Under the pieces are notes generated by a model that did not search any database, was not told the origin of the DNA, and saw only the letters and a program-made list of their open reading frames with translations. A DNA stretch of 28,795 bases from an uncultured Collinsella sp. (GTDB lineage: Bacteria; Actinomycetota; Coriobacteriia; Coriobacteriales; Coriobacteriaceae), in the NCBI GenBank assembly GCA_902496845.1, contig CABVCJ010000023.1, positions 1-28,795 of the forward strand. Reading direction: 5' to 3'. Below, piece after piece: positions 23,917 to 28,795 of this stretch (position 1 is its first letter; each line of letters opens with the position of its first letter). Position numbers and translations under genes: made by a program.

Positions 23917-25272
23917 TTAGTAGGTGCGATCGTTGAGCGTGCTCCAGAGCTTCTTGGACTCAGCCATGGTCCACGCGTTGATCTTGTCCTCATCAATGCC
24001 AACGAACTCGCGATCCTTGTACAGGACGCGGCCGTTGATGATGGTGGTGCGGCAGTTTTTGCCCATCATGCCAAAGAGCATGTGGCCGTCGATGTTCTCC
24101 TCGCTCAGCGGCGTAAAGGGCTTGTAGTCCATAACGATGACGTCGGCGGCAGCGCCGGCCTCGAGCACGCCGAGCTTGCGATCGAAGTACTTGCTCGCCA
24201 TCTTGGCGTTGTTCTCGAACAGCATCGTCATGGCCTCGCACCAGCCCACGTTGGGCATGGCGGCGTTGTGGCGCTGAATGATCAGGAAGACCTTGAGGCT
24301 CTCGAGCATATCGTGGGTGTAGGCGTCGGTGCCCATGCACACGGGAATGCCGCGGCGGAAGAACTCGAGCACGGGAGCGCAGCCCACGGCGTTGCCCATA
24401 TTGGATTCGGGGTTGTTGACGAGCCAGGTGCCGGACTCCTTGACGATATCCATCTCGGCAGGCGTCACGTGGATGCAGTGGCCGAGCATGGTGTCGGGAC
24501 CCAGCAGGTTGTGCTGCAGCAGGCGCTCGACGGGGCTGATGCCGCCGCGGTTGAGGCGGGAATCCCACACATCGTTCATGCCCTCGCACACATGGATATG
24601 GAAGCCGGTCAGGCCGTTGTTGGCCTCGGCCATCTTGTCCATGGTCTCGTCCGACAGCGTAAAGGTGGCGTGACCGCCAAACATGGCGGCGATCATGTGG
24701 TTGTCGTTATCGCGACGCTCCTTGGCGGCCCACTGGGCAAATTCGGCGTTCTCGGCAATGGCCTGGTCGCATTTTTCCTGGCCGCGGCGATCCGAGACCT
24801 CGTAGCACAGGCACGAACGCATGCCCAGCTCCTGAGCTGCATCCTTAATGGTAAAGAGGCTTCCCGGGATCTCGCAGAAGCTCGCATGGTGATCGAAGAT
24901 CGTGGTGACGCCATCGCGGATGGAGTCAAGAATCGTGGCATAGGCGCTGGCCTTGGTGCCGTCGAGCGTCAGGTTGTCGTCGATCTTCCACCACTGCTGC
25001 TCAAGATTCTCCAGGAAGTTGGTGGGGTTGCAGCCCTTAATGGCAAGGCCGCGGGCCAGACCCGAGTAGATGTGGGTGTGGCAGTTGATGAGTCCGGGCA
25101 TGATGAGGTTGCCCTGGGCGTCGACGTACTCGGCATCCGGGTACTTGGCCTTGAGCTCGCACTCGGGGCCCACTTCGACGATCGTATCTCCGTCAATGGC
25201 GACCGCACCGTTTGGAATGAACGGGGCCTGCGCGTTGCGGGTAAAGACGGAACCGTTAGCGACCAGAAGCAT
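23917..25272 (-). CDS. ssnA: SsnA: amidohydrolase-family protein of purine/selenium clusters, 451 aa
   Basis: The ATG at 25272 follows GAAGGGAG by 5 bases, better than the ATG at 25290. It is a metal-dependent amidohydrolase (TIM barrel) with HTH at 65-67 (LINCHTHIYSGLARG), and the later metal and catalytic motifs GFHIHVCEG, LGHCIHV and GTDAYTHDM. The family deaminates or hydrolyses ring C-N bonds, as in guanine or cytosine deaminases; SsnA occurs with ygfK and xdhD in anaerobic purine clusters. Length and all His/Asp motifs are normal. The precise substrate is not proven by sequence. Confidence 0.92.
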   Translation of the reverse strand: MLLVANGSVFTRNAQAPFIPNGAVAIDGDTIVEVGPECELKAKYPDAEYVDAQGNLIMPGLINCHTHIYSGLARGLAIKGCNPTNFLENLEQQWWKIDDNLTLDGTKASAYATILDSIRDGVTTIFDHHASFCEIPGSLFTIKDAAQELGMRSCLCYEVSDRRGQEKCDQAIAENAEFAQWAAKERRDNDNHMIAAMFGGHATFTLSDETMDKMAEANNGLTGFHIHVCEGMNDVWDSRLNRGGISPVERLLQHNLLGPDTMLGHCIHVTPAEMDIVKESGTWLVNNPESNMGNAVGCAPVLEFFRRGIPVCMGTDAYTHDMLESLKVFLIIQRHNAAMPNVGWCEAMTMLFENNAKMASKYFDRKLGVLEAGAAADVIVMDYKPFTPLSEENIDGHMLFGMMGKNCRTTIINGRVLYKDREFVGIDEDKINAWTMAESKKLWSTLNDRTY

Positions 25273-25420
25273 GGATGCTCCCTTCAACATCAGGGGCGGG
25301 GTTTGACACCTCTGACATGGCGGAGTGCGAAGCGCCGGCCTACACCGGAAACGGGCCCTCTCCCGTCAACGCTTCACCAAAGGGACAAGCCCTTTGAAGT
25401 GCGGCTTGGCGCCGCATGGC

Positions 25421-25450
25421 GTCGGCGGACGAGGCGATGCGTCCGCCGAC
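25421..25450. repeat. Perfect 11-bp hairpin between permease and ssnA
   Basis: GTCGGCGGACG (25421-25431) and CGTCCGCCGAC (25440-25450) flank an 8-base loop. It lies 17 bases after the permease stop in the direction of transcription and has no T run, so partial termination or mRNA stabilisation is more likely than full termination. Confidence 0.7.
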
Positions 25451-25467
25451 GAATAGCACCGAATTGG

Positions 25468-26862
25468 TTACTTCTTGCTCTCGGGCAAGACCAGATCCAC
25501 GGCAGCGTCCTTGGCAGCATCGATGTGCTGAGCCACGACCGGCGTCTGCGGAAGGATCAGGTTAAGGACAATGGCCATGATGGCGGTGGGGGTTACGGCA
25601 TTGGAGCCGATGACGGTGGACACCCAGGCGGGCATACCCTCGCCGGCAAGGCAACCGCTGGCCATCCAGATACCCAGGCCAAAGACGACGGAGGTACCGA
25701 CGATGGTGGTAGTGCGCTGCGTGAGGCCCTCGCGGGTGAACATGCGCACGCCGTTCATGGTGATGGTGCCAAAGACACCGACGGTCGCGCCGCCGATGAC
25801 GGGCTGCGGGATAGCGGAAAGGACGGCAGAAAGCTGCGGGAACAGACCGGCGATGGCAAAGACGGCCGCGATGATCACAAAGACCCACTTGTTGACGACC
25901 TTGTTGGAGCAGATGATGCCCACGTTCTGGCCAAGGGCGCTGGTGGGAAGACCGCCCAGCAGGCCGCCGACCATAGAGGTGAGGCCCTGGGACACGATAG
26001 CGCCGGAGAGCTCGCGCTCGGTGGGCATACGGTCGATGGAGCCCAGGCAGGCGGCGGACACGTCACCGATAACCTGGATGGCAACCATGGGGAACACGAC
26101 GGCGAGGGTAATGCAGACCTCGGGATCAAACTCGAGCGCGTAGGGCATAACCTTGGGAAGGGCGAAGACCTGAGCGGTGGCGACGCTGGAGAAGTCGATC
26201 ATGCCAAAGGGAATCGAAACGATCATGCCAACGATCATGCCAAAGAACACAGATCCCAGCTTGAGCGTGCCCTTGCCAAAGTTGGCGAGCGCAAAGACTA
26301 CGGCAAAGGTGATAAGAGCGACGCACCAGGCCTGCGGGGTGCCCCACAGCGGCGTACCCATACCGCCGGCCATGTACTTGACGGCCGTGGGATACAGTGA
26401 AACGCCGATGGAGAAGATGACCGTACCGGTCACGACGGGCGGGAACAGCCACTTAATCTTGCTGTAGGCCAGACCAAAGAGGACCGCGACGGCACCGCCG
26501 ACAATCTCGCCGCCCAGCAGCGCACCAAAGCTAAAGCCCGAGGCACCCATGGCCTGCAGGGCCGGCAGGAACGCGAACGAAACGCCCATGACGATGGGCA
26601 GGCCGCCGCCGATGCGACGGAAGGGAGCGAAGGCCTGAAGGGCCGTGTCGATTGCCGAAAGAATGAGCGCGACCTGAATGATGTCGGTGCTCTGCTGGCT
26701 ATTAAAGCCGTAGACGCCGGCCATGATGACCGCCGGGGTAATAATGCCGGCAAACGATGCCAGTACGTGCTGAAGGGCACACGGGATCATTTCCTTAACG
26801 GGCGGCATGCCTTCGCGAGTGAACAGGGCTTCAGTGCCGTTCGTAACCGTCTCCTGGGCCAT
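25468..26862 (-). CDS. NCS2-family purine/urate permease, 464 aa
   Basis: A hydrophobic protein with about 14 predicted membrane segments. Helix 1 carries the conserved His (His32 in CALQHVLASFAG). The mid-region has PMVAIQVIGDVSAA, and the signature helix reads GQNVGIICSNKVVNKW, where the common QNxGxxxxT motif ends in an Asn rather than Thr. Members import xanthine, urate or uracil with protons or sodium. Placed first in the - strand operon with ssnA, ygfK and xdhD, a purine such as xanthine or urate is the likely cargo. The next gene is 195 bases away, across a hairpin. The family is certain and the substrate inferred. Confidence 0.9.
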   Translation of the reverse strand: MAQETVTNGTEALFTREGMPPVKEMIPCALQHVLASFAGIITPAVIMAGVYGFNSQQSTDIIQVALILSAIDTALQAFAPFRRIGGGLPIVMGVSFAFLPALQAMGASGFSFGALLGGEIVGGAVAVLFGLAYSKIKWLFPPVVTGTVIFSIGVSLYPTAVKYMAGGMGTPLWGTPQAWCVALITFAVVFALANFGKGTLKLGSVFFGMIVGMIVSIPFGMIDFSSVATAQVFALPKVMPYALEFDPEVCITLAVVFPMVAIQVIGDVSAACLGSIDRMPTERELSGAIVSQGLTSMVGGLLGGLPTSALGQNVGIICSNKVVNKWVFVIIAAVFAIAGLFPQLSAVLSAIPQPVIGGATVGVFGTITMNGVRMFTREGLTQRTTTIVGTSVVFGLGIWMASGCLAGEGMPAWVSTVIGSNAVTPTAIMAIVLNLILPQTPVVAQHIDAAKDAAVDLVLPESKK

Positions 26863-27214
26863 TTGACCACCAATCCTCGAAGTAGTTGTTTTCGCATCTA
26901 ACGCTCTATTGTGACGCAGTGCGGGGGTGAGGTTGTGCCTTCGTTGGATATCGTATTAAAGATGATTCTCATTCTCAATAATAATTTTTTGTTATCAGAC
27001 TATTCTTGAGCTGAGATGATGCATTTCCGCAGGTCAGGAAAGTGTCCGGTCAAAATAACATCTAACTTTTCTTTTGGTCGACCGTTTACCGCCAAATTCC
27101 TACCGCTCGTCCGTATTACGCAAGATACCTGCGAATATGCGAGTCAATAGACACCGTGTTACCATGAGAAAAAATTGTTATGAACATTTCCGATTTCACC
27201 CCAAGGAGTTGCCC
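26863..27214. promoter_or_regulatory. Divergent regulatory region between permease and regulator
   Basis: This AT-rich region holds the promoter described at 26953-26981 and an 8-bp palindrome GGTCGACC (27077-27084). I could not fix a promoter for the regulator with confidence. No gene is seen here. Confidence 0.5.
26953..26981 (-). promoter_or_regulatory. Promoter of the permease operon with an embedded Fur-box-like sequence
   Basis: On the - strand TTATTG (26981-26976), 17 bases and TAATAC (26958-26953) form a plausible promoter about 90 bases before the permease start. A 19-mer (26976-26958) matches 14 of 19 positions of the classic Fur consensus, and it covers the spacer, so binding would block polymerase. 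Confidence 0.5.
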
Positions 27215-27871
27215 GTGAACGAGACCGTACGTCGCTTTTTGCCAATGGTCGATTTCCTGGAGCAGATACTCGGCAAAAACAGCGAAATCGTGCTGCATGA
27301 TTTCTCGGATCCCGACCACGCCATCGTCGATATTCGCAACGGCATCGTGAGCGGCCGCAAGGTCGGCGGTCCCGCCACCGATCTAGCACTCAAGATCATG
27401 CACGATGCCAAGTATCGCGACCTGCCGTTTATTACGGGCTACGAGGGGCGCGGTGCCGGTGGCAAGACGTTGGAGTCGGCGACGTACTTTATCCGCGAGG
27501 ATAACGAGATCGTCGGCATGCTCTGCGTCAACACCGATCTTTCCACGGTACGCTCCATCAACGCCATGGCGCAGCAGCTCATGGCGTGCTTCGACGCTGT
27601 GCCAAGGCAGGCGGAGCCCGCGTCTATCGAGGTCGAAAGTCTTTCGGAGTCTACACAGGAGCTCATCGACCGCAGTATTTCCGAGTTGCTCGAAAGCCGC
27701 GGGCAGGATGTCGCCTCGCTTGGGCAGGCCGATCGCGTGGACGTTATTCGCCACCTTAACGGCAACGGCGTATTTATGCTCAAGGGCGCTGTTGCCTGCG
27801 CTGCCACCTCGCTGGGCATCTCGGAGCCCAGCGTCTACCGCTACCTGCAAAAAGTCCGCAAGGAGGGCTAA
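27215..27871 (+). CDS. YheO/DauR-like regulator: PAS-like domain plus helix-turn-helix, 218 aa
   Basis: The GTG at 27215 has AAGGAG 6 bases upstream; the longer frame from 27074 runs through AT-rich promoter DNA. Residues about 5-115 match the YheO-like PAS domain (VDFLEQILGKNSEIVLHDFS, ETGYEGRG-type region ITGYEGRGAGGKTLESATYF, IVGMLCVNTD). Residues about 155-215 are the HTH_22 DNA-binding domain (SRGQDV..., FMLKGAVACAATSLGISEPSVYRYL). Such regulators control amino-acid or purine catabolism genes and bind a small ligand. It is divergent from the permease operon, with 352 bases between starts, so it is the likely regulator of that operon. Which ligand it senses is unknown. Confidence 0.88.
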   Translation: MNETVRRFLPMVDFLEQILGKNSEIVLHDFSDPDHAIVDIRNGIVSGRKVGGPATDLALKIMHDAKYRDLPFITGYEGRGAGGKTLESATYFIREDNEIVGMLCVNTDLSTVRSINAMAQQLMACFDAVPRQAEPASIEVESLSESTQELIDRSISELLESRGQDVASLGQADRVDVIRHLNGNGVFMLKGAVACAATSLGISEPSVYRYLQKVRKEG

Positions 27872-27927
27872 TCCGCTGATTCCTTGGGGGCGGAGGAAAA
27901 CGGATTATTTTTGTCGCATCGCTTGAC

Positions 27928-27962
27928 AAAAGACCCTGCAGCTCGCACTGCAGGGTCTTTTT
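27928..27962. terminator. Bidirectional terminator between the regulator and ridA
   Basis: A perfect 11-bp stem AGACCCTGCAG (27931-27941) / CTGCAGGGTCT (27948-27958), flanked by an A run on the left and a T run on the right, ends transcription on both strands of these converging genes. Confidence 0.95.
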
Positions 27963-27991
27963 GCATGTCATGTTTAGTTGTTGCCAACGCC

Positions 27992-28369
27992 TTAGAGAGC
28001 GGCGACGACCTCGATCTCGACCAGACCGCCGGCCGGAAGAGCGGCAACCTGGAAAGCGCTGCGCGCGGGGAACGGAGCCTCGAACTTGGAAGCGTAGATC
28101 TCGTTCACGGCAGCGAAGTCGGCGATGTCGGCCAGGTAGACCGTGGTCTTGACGACATCGGCAAAGGTGGCGCCGGCAGCGGTCAGCAGAGCCTCGACGT
28201 TAGCAAGGGACTGCTTAGCCTGGGCCTCGACGCCCTCGGGCATCTTGCCGGTTGCGGGGTCGATGCCCAGCTGGCCGGACAGGAACACCATGTTGCCGGT
28301 CTGGATGCCGGGGGAATACGGGCCGATGGCTGCGGGTGCGTTATCGGAAGACACGACGGTCTTGCTCAT
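27992..28369 (-). CDS. ridA: RidA family enamine/imine deaminase, 125 aa
   Basis: The ATG at 28369 follows AAGGAG (28381-28376). The product is a typical YjgF/RidA/UK114 protein, with GPYSPGI (Tyr18), VFLSGQLGIDP, the active-site Arg103 in FPARSAFQV and Glu120 near the end. It hydrolyses reactive enamines such as 2-aminoacrylate to ketoacids plus ammonia, in the cytoplasm as a trimer. PLP enzymes in anaerobic purine/urate clusters (for example YgeX, a diaminopropionate lyase) make 2-aminoacrylate, so a place beside this cluster makes sense, although ygeX is not in the window. It has its own promoter. Confidence 0.95.
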   Translation of the reverse strand: MSKTVVSSDNAPAAIGPYSPGIQTGNMVFLSGQLGIDPATGKMPEGVEAQAKQSLANVEALLTAAGATFADVVKTTVYLADIADFAAVNEIYASKFEAPFPARSAFQVAALPAGGLVEIEVVAAL

Positions 28370-28402
28370 GTTTTTCTCCTTACGATCAGTTGAGAGAGCG
28401 TG

Positions 28403-28450
28403 AGCGCGGCGTTCACACCGGGAGGCACAGTTCGGTCTGAACACCGCGCT
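28403..28450 (-). promoter_or_regulatory. Stem-loop in the ridA leader
   Basis: AGCGCGGTGTTC / GAACGCCGCGCT (28450-28439 with 28414-28403) form a 12-bp stem with one G-U pair, and ACCG/CGGT can pair within the 24-base loop. It begins right at the predicted transcript start and ends 33 bases before the start codon. Confidence 0.5.
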
Positions 28451-28458
28451 TGATTGGG

Positions 28459-28487
28459 ATAGTAGGGGATGATTTTGCGCGGTGCAA
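28459..28487 (-). promoter_or_regulatory. ridA promoter
   Basis: On the - strand TTGCAC (28487-28482), 17 bases and TACTAT (28464-28459). The start point would be near 28452, giving a leader of about 83 bases. Confidence 0.55.
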
Positions 28488-28657
28488 GATTATTATCACA
28501 TTGCGAGAATATTTTATCGACCAACGGCGCGTACGGGCCGATGAACGGCGTGACCGGCGACGTGCCTGAAGACTTTGTCCTGCTTAGGCTGCGGGCATCG
28601 TCCATCGCAACAGCACCACTATACTTTTGAGTATCTGAGCATTTTGAAAGGCAGGAT

Positions 28658-28795
28658 ATGACCGCAACCGCCAGTCGAACCACCAACCGCAGACCCGAGC
28701 TCTTAGCCCCCGCCGGAGGCCCGGAGCCCTTTGCTGCCGCACTCGCCGCCGGGGCAGACGCCATCTACTGTGGCATGGGCAGCTTCAACGCCCGC
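28658..28795 (+). CDS. U32 family peptidase (collagenase-like), N-terminal part only
   Basis: The ATG at 28658 follows GAAAGG (28646-28651). The 46 visible residues contain RPELLAPAGGPEPFAAALAA and GADAIYCGMGSFNAR, the N-terminal signature of U32 proteins (PrtC, YhbU/UbiU, RlhA types). Members act as peptidases or in tRNA/rRNA and quinone modification. The gene runs past the window end, so the subtype cannot be told. Confidence 0.85.
   Translation, partial: MTATASRTTNRRPELLAPAGGPEPFAAALAAGADAIYCGMGSFNAR

Noticed and set aside
20898..23936. 1012-codon open frame on the + strand
   Set aside because: It is antisense to ygfK over its whole length, lacks domain signatures and reflects high-GC codon bias.
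24082..26400. 772-codon open frame on the + strand
   Set aside because: Antisense to ssnA and the permease, and reads through the intergenic hairpin; a shadow.

Overview
The window is high-GC bacterial DNA. It most resembles a gut Coriobacteriia genome of the Collinsella type (Actinomycetota). That placement is an inference from base composition, AGGAGG-like ribosome binding sites, GTG starts, and a purine/selenium-type molybdenum hydroxylase cluster beside a YheO-like regulator and RidA. No sequence search was possible.

Layout. (1) 1-1604: the 3' end of a membrane-anchored protein, a spacer with three 11-bp repeats at an exact 33-bp period, and a small unknown protein. (2) 1735-13145: a large type I restriction-modification island. 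On the + strand run a ribbon-helix-helix protein, a GIY-YIG/DUF4357 nuclease, hsdM and a two-TRD hsdS, ending at a strong terminator. On the - strand run hsdR, a start-codon-bearing half-hsdS and a tyrosine recombinase. Between the two arms lie three start-less hsdS cassettes. Every cassette begins with the repeat encoding WEQRKLG and ends with the repeat encoding LITLHQ, in both orientations. This is the architecture of a phase-variable hsdS shuffling locus. (3) 13301-15140: a DEDDh exonuclease and a truncated DUF4143 gene. (4) 15224-17366: two tandem arrays of a 62-bp hairpin-forming unit (4 and 9 copies) that flank one gene for an AbiEi/DUF559-like protein. (5) 17488-26862: a - strand purine cluster made of an NCS2 permease, SsnA, YgfK, a four-cluster ferredoxin and a fused 2Fe-2S/molybdopterin xanthine dehydrogenase. 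A Fur-box-like sequence lies in the predicted promoter. (6) 27215-28795: a divergent YheO/DauR-like regulator, a shared terminator, RidA with a structured leader, and the start of a U32 peptidase.

How the genes work together. In the island, HsdM and HsdS methylate, HsdR cuts, and the recombinase can exchange target recognition domains so the population carries several specificities. In the purine cluster the permease brings in a purine, the molybdenum hydroxylase oxidises or reduces it with YgfK and the ferredoxin as likely electron partners, SsnA is an amidohydrolase of the same pathway, and RidA would remove reactive enamines. The functions are family knowledge and the linkage is inferred from gene order. 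I saw no tRNA, rRNA, CRISPR array or intact insertion sequence.
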